NCBI GenBank assembly: GCA_035560415.1
Contig: DATMZG010000032.1
Span: forward strand, 1 to 14,030
DNA length: 14,030 nucleotides
Direction of reading: 5' to 3'
Origin: DATMXT01 sp035560415
Lineage (GTDB): Bacteria > Bacillota > Clostridia > Oscillospirales > Feifaniaceae
In this document: one piece after another, positions 1 to 6,314 of the stretch
Numbering within the stretch: the stretch's first letter is position 1
Layout of the letters: every line of letters begins with the position of its first letter
Translations under genes and position numbers: made by a program
Notes under the pieces: model-generated
Told to the model about the DNA's origin: nothing
Seen by the model: only the letters and a program-made list of their open reading frames with translations
Databases searched by the model: none

Positions 1-12
1 CTTTGATATTAT

Positions 13-519
13 TTATGATTTCTTTTGCTCGCTGAGCAGTCTCGACATGATGATCTCGTCGGCATACTCGCCGTTTTTGATGGCGGCGTGGCGCTTTTTC
101 CCCTCGACGACAAAGCCCATGCGCTCATAGAGCCGGATGGCCCCCGTGTTGTCGGCAAAGACGCCGAGTTCGACGCGCTCGAGCATGAGCCAGTTGTCGG
201 CCATGTCTAAAATGGCCTTCATGAGGGCGGTGCCGACCCCCTTATTCTGCCACTGGCGGTGCACCATGATGCCAAAGCCCCCGCAGTGGCGAAGGCGCGC
301 CCCGGAGAAGACCGAGATGCCCGCCATGCCGATGACCTTTCCCTGCGCTTCGGCGACAAACTGGAAGTCGTTGTCCCCCAGGCCCGCAATAAATTTCTCG
401 GTTTGCTCCATGCGCCAGGAGGGATTGCCCAGCGTCGTCTCAAAGACGCCCGGCATGCGCCGAAGCTCTGCGAGCTCAGCCGAGTCCGACTGCCTCACGG
501 GGCGGATGATAAAGTCCAC
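13..519 (-). CDS. GNAT family N-acetyltransferase
   Basis: Predicted acetyl-CoA-dependent N-acetyltransferase of 168 aa, the normal size for a single GNAT domain; the acceptor (amine, peptide or antibiotic) cannot be told from sequence. The acetyl-CoA pyrophosphate-binding loop is visible as QNKGVGTAL (about residues 91-99), preceded by the beta-strand GGFGIMVHRQW. The C-terminal motif B reads NTGAIRLYERMGF (about 124-136), typical of RimI/RimJ-like enzymes. The start is GTG, chosen because AGGAGAAGGTGAT lies just upstream and no ATG fits. It follows gpr on the same strand with a 96-base gap, but a near-consensus promoter in that gap suggests independent transcription. The family call is secure; the substrate is unknown. 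Confidence 0.9.
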   Translation of the reverse strand: MDFIIRPVRQSDSAELAELRRMPGVFETTLGNPSWRMEQTEKFIAGLGDNDFQFVAEAQGKVIGMAGISVFSGARLRHCGGFGIMVHRQWQNKGVGTALMKAILDMADNWLMLERVELGVFADNTGAIRLYERMGFVVEGKKRHAAIKNGEYADEIIMSRLLSEQKKS

Positions 520-547
520 AAAATCACCTTCTCCTCGTTTTCAGAGG

Positions 548-576
548 ATTCTACACCCGCTTTTGCCCTTTGTCAA
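548..576 (-). promoter_or_regulatory. sigma-A promoter of the GNAT gene
   Basis: Read on the minus strand, TTGACA (576-571) and TAGAAT (553-548) are separated by exactly 17 bases. That is a perfect -35 and a 5/6 -10. Transcription would begin near 541, giving a short leader that contains the AGGAGAAGGTGAT ribosome binding site. Confidence 0.8.
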
Positions 577-615
577 CTAAAATTTGGCAGCGGCGGGGCA
601 GTTTCCTAAAAAAGG

Positions 616-1503
616 TCAGCAGCCGTAATACCGCATGTCCTGAACCGTAAGGCCCTTTTGAAGCGCGTGGTTGATGGAAAAGCCGATGAGGGCCGCCATG
701 CGGTCAATGATGGTGTCGATGTCGCGGGGCGTGACAAAGAGGTCGGCGTATTTCGTCAGGGGCGGGACCGACGAGGGCTGCTCGGCCAGCTCCGAAATTG
801 CGTCCCCGATGAGGGTGGCGGCCGAGATGACGGTCGGCACCCCGATGCCGATGACCGGCACGCCAAGTGTCCGCTTTGACAGCTCCTGCCGGTGGTTGCC
901 GATTCCCGCCCCCGGCTGAAGGCCGGTGTCGGTGATTTGCACCGTGCACCCCAGCCGGTCGAGCCGGCGGGCGGCGAGGGCGTCAATGGCGATGATGGCG
1001 GCCGGGTGCACCGACTCGGCCACCCCGCTGACCACTTCGGCCGACTCGACCCCGGTCTGACCCAAAACGCCCGGCTGTACGACCGTGACCGGCCGGAACA
1101 GTTTGGCGCCGGGGCCGCCCGACGCCGTGATGTGCCGGGTGACCAGCACCCGGGCGGCGGCTTTGGGGCCTAAGGCGTCGGGCGTGACCCCGAGGTTGCC
1201 GAGCCCCACGACGATGACATCCCCCTGCGGAATGAGCTCGGCGAGCACGTCGCCGATTGCCGCCACGACATCGTCGAAATTTTCATCGCTCTCCTGCGGC
1301 GGTTCTTTGAGCTCCACCGTGAAATACTTGCCCTGCGGGCGGTTCATGGCCTTTTCGCCCGCGGCGTCGACGATGTTGAGCTCTGTGATGGGCATGCCGG
1401 CCCGCTCGCGGGTCTCGGCCGTCACGCCCGACAGCTCGCCTTTATTTGCCGTCGCAAGTTCCCTTGCCTCAAACGCAAGGTCGGTCTGCGGAATGTACTC
1501 CAA
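616..1503 (-). CDS. gpr: Spore germination protease GPR
   Basis: Aspartic-type endopeptidase (family A25) that starts degradation of small acid-soluble spore proteins (SASPs) during germination, in the spore core. The 295-aa protein carries the family blocks in order: the N-terminal TDLAFEA (7-13) where the zymogen is normally processed, GLGN (100-103), TPDALGP (107-113), QPGVLGQTG (143-151), IDALA (173-177), TDTGLQPGAGIGN (191-203) and LGVPVIGIGVPT (213-224). Asp109 and Asp174 have the spacing of the two essential aspartates known in Bacillus GPR. The start is taken as TTG at 1503, because GGGGTGAT sits 3-4 bases upstream and the protein then begins as the family does; a longer reading would run back through rpsT. 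It lies behind the rpsT terminator, so it needs its own promoter, expected to be forespore-specific (sigma-G), but I could not identify a convincing one. No spoIIP follows it here. Confidence 0.95.
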   Translation of the reverse strand: MEYIPQTDLAFEARELATANKGELSGVTAETRERAGMPITELNIVDAAGEKAMNRPQGKYFTVELKEPPQESDENFDDVVAAIGDVLAELIPQGDVIVVGLGNLGVTPDALGPKAAARVLVTRHITASGGPGAKLFRPVTVVQPGVLGQTGVESAEVVSGVAESVHPAAIIAIDALAARRLDRLGCTVQITDTGLQPGAGIGNHRQELSKRTLGVPVIGIGVPTVISAATLIGDAISELAEQPSSVPPLTKYADLFVTPRDIDTIIDRMAALIGFSINHALQKGLTVQDMRYYGC

Positions 1504-1507
1504 AAAA

Positions 1508-1515
1508 ATCACCCC
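1508..1515 (-). promoter_or_regulatory. Ribosome binding site deciding the gpr TTG start
   Basis: On the minus strand GGGGTGAT matches the GGAGGTGAT anti-SD complement at all but one base and lies directly upstream of a T-run ending in TTG. No ATG or better placed GTG exists near the conserved N-terminus, so this site fixes the start at 1503. Confidence 0.65.
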
Positions 1516-1627
1516 AAAGTAGTATAGGCCGCGGGTGACAAAAAAAACCGGCTCCCCGCCGCCGTGAAAAAAAATTAAGCGGCCAAGCTCCCGCCCGGCC
1601 GCACAATATGGGGCGAAAAAAGGCAAC

Positions 1628-1653
1628 AAAAAAAGCGGGGAACCCGCTTTTTT
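1628..1653 (-). terminator. Intrinsic terminator of rpsT
   Basis: The hairpin arms AGCGGG (1634-1639) and CCCGCT (1643-1648) enclose a 3-base loop and are flanked by A-runs and T-runs on both sides. On the minus strand it ends in a run of T four bases after the rpsT stop codon region, so it should stop rpsT transcription before gpr. Confidence 0.85.
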
Positions 1654-1657
1654 GTTA

Positions 1658-1915
1658 TTACATCGCCGCTTTTTTTGCCAGCTGGCTCTTTTTGCGGGCG
1701 ACTTTGTTCTTGTGTATGATCCCCTTGGCGGCAGCCTGATCAAGGCACTTTGTCGCCGCGGAGAGGGCTTCTTTGCGAGTAGCCTCGTCTTCCGACGTGA
1801 CCGCTGCGTCAAACTTCTTCAGCTCGGTGCGCATGGCGTTTTTGACGCTCTGGTTGCTCAGCGTCTTCTTGGCCTGCACCAGAACGCGCTTCTTCGCGGA
1901 TTTAATATTCGGCAT
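1658..1915 (-). CDS. rpsT: 30S ribosomal protein S20
   Basis: Small-subunit ribosomal protein that binds the 5' domain of 16S rRNA; 85 aa, the usual size. The N-terminus MPNIKSAKKR and the Lys/Arg/Ala-rich helical composition with conserved IHKNKVARKKSQLAKK near the end are diagnostic. The ATG at 1915 is chosen because AGGGAGGTGA lies just upstream; an in-frame GTG at 1924 lies inside that ribosome binding site and is not the start. It has its own promoter in the tail of tadA and its own terminator before gpr, so it is probably a monocistronic unit. S20 is known to repress its own translation in Escherichia coli; nothing visible shows this here. Confidence 0.97.
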   Translation of the reverse strand: MPNIKSAKKRVLVQAKKTLSNQSVKNAMRTELKKFDAAVTSEDEATRKEALSAATKCLDQAAAKGIIHKNKVARKKSQLAKKAAM

Positions 1916-1955
1916 GTGGTTCACCTCCCTCGATGTTCGCTGTCAGATACACGCT

Positions 1956-1984
1956 ATTATACAACGGGGTGTTGTAAATTGCAA
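1956..1984 (-). promoter_or_regulatory. sigma-A promoter of rpsT
   Basis: Minus-strand TTGCAA (1984-1979) and TATAAT (1961-1956) are 17 bases apart. The -10 is perfect and the -35 matches 4/6. The predicted start near 1949 gives a leader of about 34 bases containing the rpsT ribosome binding site. The promoter overlaps the last codons of tadA. Confidence 0.8.
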
Positions 1985-2442
1985 GGAATTTTTTCGCCCT
2001 CTCGCACCGAATCGGCGAAAAATCGGCGCAGCAGCTCGCCGCAGGACTCCTCAAGCAGGCCGCCCTTGACCGCCTGTCTGCCGGGAAAAGGCATTGCGAA
2101 AATGTCGCAGACCGAGCCCGCCGCACCGCCTTTGGGGTCGTAGGCCCCGAAGACAACCCGGCTGATGTGGGCCTGCCGGATGGCGCCGGCGCACATGGGA
2201 CAGGGCTCTAAGGTGACATAGAGGGTGCACCCCGTCAGGTTCCAGCCCGAAAGGGCCTCGCAGGCGGCACGGATGGCGATAATTTCGGCGTGGGCCGTCG
2301 CGTCTTTCGTGCTCTCCCGCAAATTGTGTCCCCGGGCGACGACTTTGCCCTCCCGCACAATGACGGCCCCCACCGGCACTTCGCAGGCCGGGGCGGATTT
2401 TGCCTCCTCAACGGCGAGCGCCATGAAATCGGCGTCGGTCAT
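1957..2442 (-). CDS. tadA: tRNA-specific adenosine-34 deaminase TadA
   Basis: Zinc-dependent deaminase that converts adenosine to inosine at the wobble position of tRNA-Arg(ACG). The 161-aa protein has the full cytidine/deoxycytidylate deaminase signature: HAE at residues 51-53 (zinc ligand His51, proton-shuttle Glu53) and PCPMC at 80-84 (ligands Cys81 and Cys84). VPVGAVIV (22-29) and the GHN (38-40) substrate-pocket residues are also typical of TadA rather than of free-base deaminases. AGAGGGGGAAG precedes the ATG. It starts 32 bases after the tocopherol cyclase-like gene on the same strand and may be cotranscribed with it; rpsT follows but has a separate promoter. Guanine deaminase is an alternative for such short folds, but HAEIIAIR with PCPMCAGAI favours TadA. 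Confidence 0.93.
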   Translation of the reverse strand: MTDADFMALAVEEAKSAPACEVPVGAVIVREGKVVARGHNLRESTKDATAHAEIIAIRAACEALSGWNLTGCTLYVTLEPCPMCAGAIRQAHISRVVFGAYDPKGGAAGSVCDIFAMPFPGRQAVKGGLLEESCGELLRRFFADSVREGEKIPCNLQHPVV

Positions 2443-2474
2443 AATCTTCCCCCTCTTGTTTGCAGCTTGTGAAA

Positions 2475-3320
2475 TCAGTATATCACGGATTTGGGCGGCG
2501 AAAAAGAGGGTTCGTATTCGTATTCAAACGAGGCCTTGTCGGTCTCCAGGGCGAGCAGCGGTTTGCCGCCCCGGAAAAGCCGGTACCGGGCGGCGCAGAC
2601 CGGCGCCTCCCGGATGGTGCGCACCATTTTCCCGTCTGCCGGGGCAAGCAGCGTCCTGTCCGGTGCGCTCAGCATCTCGGCCCAGAAAGTCAGCTCCCCC
2701 TGCCGGACCAGCACAGTCGTCCCAGAGCGCTGCGCCTTTGCCCCAAGGTAAGTCGCAAGGCGGATTTCATGCCCGCCCGTATAGACAAAGCCGATGACGC
2801 CGGTGAAGACGGCGCGTCCCATCGGAATGTCGGCCACCGACAGCATGAGGGAGCCCTCCTCAAAGAGGCACTGGGTCCAGAGATACCGTCTCGGGAACGA
2901 CCGGCCGCTGTCCCCCTCAATGTAGCCGAGGCCGCCCGTGAAGTCGTACTCCCTGCCGTCTACCGTCAGGCTGCCGGATGTTTTGTGCCGAAGGCTTACC
3001 ACTTTGTGCCGGCACTCCATGAAGGGGAGGGTCGCAAAGGGGCCCATGATGTTGTACCGCGGCGGCGTGAGGCCGTGGAAGAGGACGGCCCCGCGACAGC
3101 CCGGCATGTCGACCGCAAGGCCCGCGGGCGAAAAGAGGCCCCCGCCGATGCGGTAGCCGCCGGCGGCCTCCTCACCCCCCGCGAATTTTTCGCACAGCGT
3201 CCCCTGGGGCGTCACAACCTGCACGGAGGCCTCCTCCCCGTGCAGCGCCGCAATGACCGAGACGACGCCGTCCCGGGGGGTCTGCTGTTTAAAATAAAGT
3301 CCTTCAAATCTCTTGTCCAT
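2475..3320 (-). CDS. Tocopherol cyclase-like protein
   Basis: A 281-aa protein related to the tocopherol cyclase family (Pfam Tocopherol_cycl). The opening FEGLYFKQQ (residues 5-13) and the central block GYIEGDSGRSFPRRYLW (132-148) match the lipocalin-like cyclase fold signature (EGDxGxSFPxxxxWxQ). No signal peptide or membrane helix is apparent, so it is likely cytoplasmic. In plants and cyanobacteria the family cyclises prenylquinols; bacteria such as this are not known to make tocopherol, so the real substrate is unknown and the reaction should not be assumed. The ATG at 3320 is chosen because the family starts this way; no good Shine-Dalgarno precedes it, and an in-frame TTG at 3341 with AGCAGG too close is the alternative. 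It diverges from the HAD gene and precedes tadA by 32 bases. Confidence 0.72.
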   Translation of the reverse strand: MDKRFEGLYFKQQTPRDGVVSVIAALHGEEASVQVVTPQGTLCEKFAGGEEAAGGYRIGGGLFSPAGLAVDMPGCRGAVLFHGLTPPRYNIMGPFATLPFMECRHKVVSLRHKTSGSLTVDGREYDFTGGLGYIEGDSGRSFPRRYLWTQCLFEEGSLMLSVADIPMGRAVFTGVIGFVYTGGHEIRLATYLGAKAQRSGTTVLVRQGELTFWAEMLSAPDRTLLAPADGKMVRTIREAPVCAARYRLFRGGKPLLALETDKASFEYEYEPSFSPPKSVIY

Positions 3321-3345
3321 AGAGGTAGTATGCGCAGCCAAAACC

Positions 3346-3354
3346 TGCTATACT
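3346..3354 (+). promoter_or_regulatory. Extended -10 promoter for the HAD gene
   Basis: TGCTATACT is an extended -10 (TGnTATACT, 5/6 to TATAAT). No good -35 is present 17 bases upstream. The predicted start near 3361 leaves a very short leader that still contains AAGGAG (3364-3369). Confidence 0.45.
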
Positions 3355-3377
3355 CTTTTTCATAAGGAGTGAGGAAA

Positions 3378-4052
3378 ATGGTTGACACCATACTTTTCGA
3401 TTTGGACGGCACCCTGCTGCCCGTCGCTCAGGAGCCCTTTGTCAAAAGCTATTTCGGGGCGCTGTGCAAAAGAGTTTGTCCGTATGGGTACGACAAGGAC
3501 GAGATTGTGAAAGGCATTTGGGCGGGCACTGCGGCCATGTACGAAAACGACGGCAGCCGCACAAACAGGGAGGCCTTTTGGGAGGTCTTCGGCAGGGGGC
3601 ATCTCGAAGAAATTCTTGACGACTTCTACGCCAGAGAGTTCGACGCCGTTCGCAGCGTGCTTGTCAGGGAGGTCGACCGCGGGCCCTTCATCCGGGCTTT
3701 AAAACAAAAGGGGCTCACCCTCATCCTTGCGACCAATCCGGTCTTTCCGGCAGTCGCAATCCGGACAAGGCTTGCCTGGATAGGTCTTGTGCCGGAGGAC
3801 TTCGAGCTTGTCACCGACTACGCGAGCAGCCGCTTTTGCAAGCCGGCGGCCGGCTACTTTAAAGACATCCTTGGTGAGCGCGACCCCGCCCGCTGTGTCA
3901 TGGTCGGCAACAGCCCCGTCGAGGACATGGCTGCGGCCCGCCTTGGCATGGACGCCATTCTGGTGACCGACTGCCTCGAGGGTGAGCCCGTGGGGGACGG
4001 CTACCGCTCAATGACTTTTGCCGAAATGGAAAAAGAGCTTCTGGCGCTGTAG
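3378..4052 (+). CDS. HAD family hydrolase (phosphatase)
   Basis: Haloacid dehalogenase-superfamily hydrolase, 224 aa, expected to remove phosphate from a small metabolite through an aspartyl-phosphate. All four HAD motifs are seen: DLDGT (8-12, nucleophile Asp8 and acid/base Asp10), LATN (117-120, Thr119), the lysine of KPAAGYF (Lys155) and VGNSPVEDM (176-184, Mg-binding Asp183). A helical cap follows motif I (about residues 16-100). The ATG at 3378 is used because AAGGAG lies 8 bases upstream; a GTG at 3369 falls inside that site. It stands divergent to the tocopherol cyclase-like gene. The next gene downstream has its own promoter, so this is likely a single-gene unit. The substrate cannot be assigned. 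Confidence 0.9.
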   Translation: MVDTILFDLDGTLLPVAQEPFVKSYFGALCKRVCPYGYDKDEIVKGIWAGTAAMYENDGSRTNREAFWEVFGRGHLEEILDDFYAREFDAVRSVLVREVDRGPFIRALKQKGLTLILATNPVFPAVAIRTRLAWIGLVPEDFELVTDYASSRFCKPAAGYFKDILGERDPARCVMVGNSPVEDMAAARLGMDAILVTDCLEGEPVGDGYRSMTFAEMEKELLAL

Positions 4053-4065
4053 CGGCGGGCTCCTA

Positions 4066-4094
4066 TGGACACCAAAGTCTCTTTGATGTATAAT
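4066..4094 (+). promoter_or_regulatory. sigma-A promoter with inverted repeat in spacer, ATC hydrolase gene
   Basis: TGGACA (4066-4071, 5/6) and TATAAT (4089-4094, 6/6) are separated by 17 bases. Within the spacer, CAAAG-TCT-CTTTG (4073-4085) is a perfect 5-bp inverted repeat that could be a repressor site or a chance palindrome. The start near 4101 gives a leader of about 32 bases with AGGAGGG before the ATG. Confidence 0.75.
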
Positions 4095-4132
4095 ATGTTT
4101 TACTGTGCTCATATATAAAAGGAGGGTTCAAC

Positions 4133-4630
4133 ATGTCCAAAATTACGAATAATCCCACCGTCAGCGAAGAAAAGGTCGACATTCGCCGCAAAGCCATCGG
4201 CCACCGCGCCATGTGGATGGCGCTCATGTTCGACGAGATGCGCAAGGCCGGCGTCGAAGACGCCGAGGGCATCACCCGCCGCGCCATCGCCCGCACCGGT
4301 CAGATTCACGGCGCCGGCTTCAAGGAGAAGCGGGGCGGCGCCGAGTGCGTCTGCTCCTTCGCCGACGCCTTCCTCGATCCGCTCGGCATCAAGACCTTTG
4401 AGATGGCGCCGGCAAGCTCGGACGACGCCCTTGAAATTGACTTCCACTACTGCCCCCTCGTGACGGCCTGGCAGGTGCTCGGCTTCGACGACGAGACCAT
4501 CGCGCTGCTCTGTGACATGGCCATGGACGGCGACCGCAACATCGCGGCGGCCAACGGCCTGAAGTTCACCTTGGGCGACACGATTGCCGCCGGCTGCCCC
4601 ACCTGCAAACTGAAGTTTGAGAAGAAGTAA
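4133..4630 (+). CDS. L-2-amino-thiazoline-4-carboxylate hydrolase-like protein
   Basis: A 165-aa protein of the ATC hydrolase family (Pfam ATC_hydrolase). The characterised reaction in Pseudomonas opens the thiazoline ring of L-ATC to N-carbamoyl-L-cysteine on the way to cysteine. Many clostridial homologues are untested, so the activity is inferred only. Seen here are FHYCPLVTAWQVLG (near 104-117), the LLCDMAMDGDR segment that follows, and the C-terminal CPTCKLKFEKK, with cysteines at the positions typical of the family. AGGAGGG lies 7 bases before the ATG, and a strong promoter lies upstream. The DUF6054-like gene follows 44 bases later in the same direction. No N-carbamoyl-L-cysteine hydrolase is present nearby, which weakens a full ATC-to-cysteine pathway here. 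Confidence 0.78.
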   Translation: MSKITNNPTVSEEKVDIRRKAIGHRAMWMALMFDEMRKAGVEDAEGITRRAIARTGQIHGAGFKEKRGGAECVCSFADAFLDPLGIKTFEMAPASSDDALEIDFHYCPLVTAWQVLGFDDETIALLCDMAMDGDRNIAAANGLKFTLGDTIAAGCPTCKLKFEKK

Positions 4631-4674
4631 AGTACTTATCGGTACGGCGTGCGCCGTTTTCTTGGGAGGACAGG

Positions 4675-5019
4675 ATGGCAATTTTTGAACAGCGGCTGCG
4701 GGGAAATTTTGACCGGGTCCTGGGCATGCTCGAGGAGGGCGTGATACAGGGCAACATCTCGGCTTCCCTCGAGGACGGCAGCGACTATACGACAGGCGAC
4801 GTGCGGTGCGCCGTGCGGGTGTTTGAGCGGTACAGCATGATCGGCGGAAACAGGGTCAGCCTCAACATCACGCTGGTGGGCCGCGGCGATGAGCTCTTTT
4901 TGTCGGCCATCGCCTCGGGCGGCAGTCAGGCCATGCTCTTTAAAATCAACACGTTCGGGGAAGAGGCTTTCCTTGACCGTGTGCGCCACCTCATGCAAGA
5001 CTATCTGTATCCGGGTTGA
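4675..5019 (+). CDS. Conserved hypothetical protein, DUF6054-like
   Basis: A 114-aa soluble protein with no signal peptide or membrane helix and no recognised catalytic motif. The run SASLEDGSDYTTGDVRCAVR (about 29-48), the segment RYSMIGGNRVSLNITLVG, and SAIASGGSQAMLFKINTFGEE resemble the clostridial DUF6054 family as I remember it; a profile search would settle this. The function is unknown. GGGAGGA lies 5 bases before the ATG. It follows the ATC hydrolase-like gene after 44 bases, which contain a small GC hairpin (ACGGCG 4644-4649, CGCCGT 4652-4657, then TTTT) that might weaken read-through. The unit is closed by the terminator at 5038-5066. Confidence 0.7.
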   Translation: MAIFEQRLRGNFDRVLGMLEEGVIQGNISASLEDGSDYTTGDVRCAVRVFERYSMIGGNRVSLNITLVGRGDELFLSAIASGGSQAMLFKINTFGEEAFLDRVRHLMQDYLYPG

Positions 5020-5037
5020 TTTTCAAAAAAACAAAAA

Positions 5038-5066
5038 AGACGCGGCATACTGCCGCGTCTTTTTTT
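5038..5066. terminator. Bidirectional terminator between convergent genes
   Basis: The arms AGACGCGGCA (5038-5047) and TGCCGCGTCT (5051-5060) form a perfect 10-bp stem with a 3-base loop. T-runs follow on the plus strand and, through the preceding A-run, on the minus strand. It ends the plus-strand ATC hydrolase/DUF unit and the minus-strand M20 operon. Confidence 0.92.
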
Positions 5067-5079
5067 ATTGCTGTAAGGG

Positions 5080-6270
5080 TTATGCGAGGTAGTCGGAGAC
5101 AAACTGCAGCGTCGCCTTGGCGCCGAGCAGCATGGTGTCCTCGTTGAGGTCGAACTTGACATTGTGGTGCGGCGCGCCGGAGCCGAGCGCCTCGTCGGCG
5201 ATTCCGACAAAGGCGAAAACGCCGGGCACGACGTCCTGATAGGCGCCGAAGGACTCGGAGGCCATCCAGGCCGGCTCTTTGGCGCGGGTGCCGGGGACAA
5301 CCTTGTCGACGGCGGCGGCGGCGAGGGCCGACAGCTCCTCGTCGTTGATGACGGGGAAGGCCTTGCCCGGCCACTGCTCGTAAGTCGCGGTGCAGTGGTT
5401 GGCGGCGGCCAGACACTCGATGATGTTCTTCATGTTGTCGGTGATCTTGGTGTAGTTCTCAAGCGAGAAGTACCGGATGCCGCCCGAAACGGTGCAGGTG
5501 TCGGGAATGATGTTCCAGGCCTCGCCGCCCTTCATGGCGGCGACCGTCACGACGCCGGCCTGATCGGGGGCGACGTTGAGCGGGATGACGGTCTGCAGCT
5601 TGCTGACGATTTCGCTGGCGGCCAGCACCGGGTTGATGGACTGGTCGGGACGGGAGCCGTGGCCGCCGCGGCCGTGGATTGTGAAGATGAAAGCGCCTGC
5701 GCCCGACATGCGGGGGCCCGCGTCGACCGAGATGGTGCCGGCCTTCATCATGGCGTAGAGGTGGATGCCCCAGATGGCGTCGGCCTTTTCTTTCTTCAGG
5801 GCCTCGACGATGAAGGGCCAGCTCGAGGGCTGGGACTCCTCGCCGGACTCGAAGACGACCATGACGCGGCCGGTCAGTTCGCTCTTGTGCTCTGCGATGT
5901 AGGTGGCGGCGGCGATGAGCATGGAGACATGTCCGTCATGTCCGCAGGCGTGGCAGGCGGCGGGGTTCTTCGAAAGCGCAACTTTCTTCTGCTTGAGGTT
6001 GGTCTCGGACTCGGGCATGGCCAGCGCGTCCATGTCGGCGCGCAGGGCAAGCGTCTTGCCGGGCTTGCCGGAATCGATGATGCAGTAAAATGCGATATTG
6101 CCGCACATGACGGGCGTCAGGCCGAGCTTCTTCATTTTCTCCTGCGCAAACTTGGAGGTTTCGACCTCCTGGCCGGAAATTTCGGGGTGCTCGTGGAGAT
6201 ATCTGCGGTTTCCGATGATTTCTTCCTTCATGGCTTCGACTGATGCAATGATTTTGCTTGTGTCAAACAT
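5080..6270 (-). CDS. M20 family metallo-amidohydrolase
   Basis: A 396-aa, probably cytoplasmic zinc/manganese hydrolase of the M20D type (hippurate hydrolase, N-acyl-L-amino-acid amidohydrolase, IAA-amino-acid hydrolase group) that cleaves an acyl group from an amino acid. Motifs in order: LHEHPEIS (25-32), ADMDA (78-82), the metal-binding CHACGHDGH (106-114), the catalytic/metal Glu pair in ESGEE (141-145), GIHLY (168-172) and the dimerisation-domain GRGGHGSRPDQSINP; a C-terminal HHN provides the last metal ligand. AAGGAGG lies 7 bases before the ATG. It is the last gene of the exported protein/small membrane protein/proC operon, 44 bases after proC. Its neighbour suggests amino-acid derivative metabolism, possibly acyl-amino acid salvage feeding proline-related pools, but the exact substrate is unknown. 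No signal peptide is present. Confidence 0.9.
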   Translation of the reverse strand: MFDTSKIIASVEAMKEEIIGNRRYLHEHPEISGQEVETSKFAQEKMKKLGLTPVMCGNIAFYCIIDSGKPGKTLALRADMDALAMPESETNLKQKKVALSKNPAACHACGHDGHVSMLIAAATYIAEHKSELTGRVMVVFESGEESQPSSWPFIVEALKKEKADAIWGIHLYAMMKAGTISVDAGPRMSGAGAFIFTIHGRGGHGSRPDQSINPVLAASEIVSKLQTVIPLNVAPDQAGVVTVAAMKGGEAWNIIPDTCTVSGGIRYFSLENYTKITDNMKNIIECLAAANHCTATYEQWPGKAFPVINDEELSALAAAAVDKVVPGTRAKEPAWMASESFGAYQDVVPGVFAFVGIADEALGSGAPHHNVKFDLNEDTMLLGAKATLQFVSDYLA

Positions 6271-6314
6271 GTGGCTACCTCCTTAAAATGTCTATTATCT
6301 GCTCACTTGTCCCG

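Noticed and set aside
1517..1540. TATACTA as a sigma-G-like -10 for gpr
   Set aside because: No matching -35 at 16-18 bases, and the start point would fall inside the ribosome binding site.
1504..1812. N-terminal extension of gpr through rpsT
   Set aside because: The frame stays open but crosses the rpsT terminator and most of rpsT on the same strand; the extension has no family similarity and GPR proteins begin near TDLAxEA.
2460..3365. Plus-strand open frame opposite the tocopherol cyclase-like gene
   Set aside because: Pro/Arg/Ala-rich with no motif, while the minus-strand frame carries a conserved family block.
5164..6243. Long plus-strand open frame opposite the M20 gene
   Set aside because: Low-complexity Gly/Asp/Val-rich translation with no motif, entirely antisense to a well supported enzyme; a shadow of GC-rich codon use.
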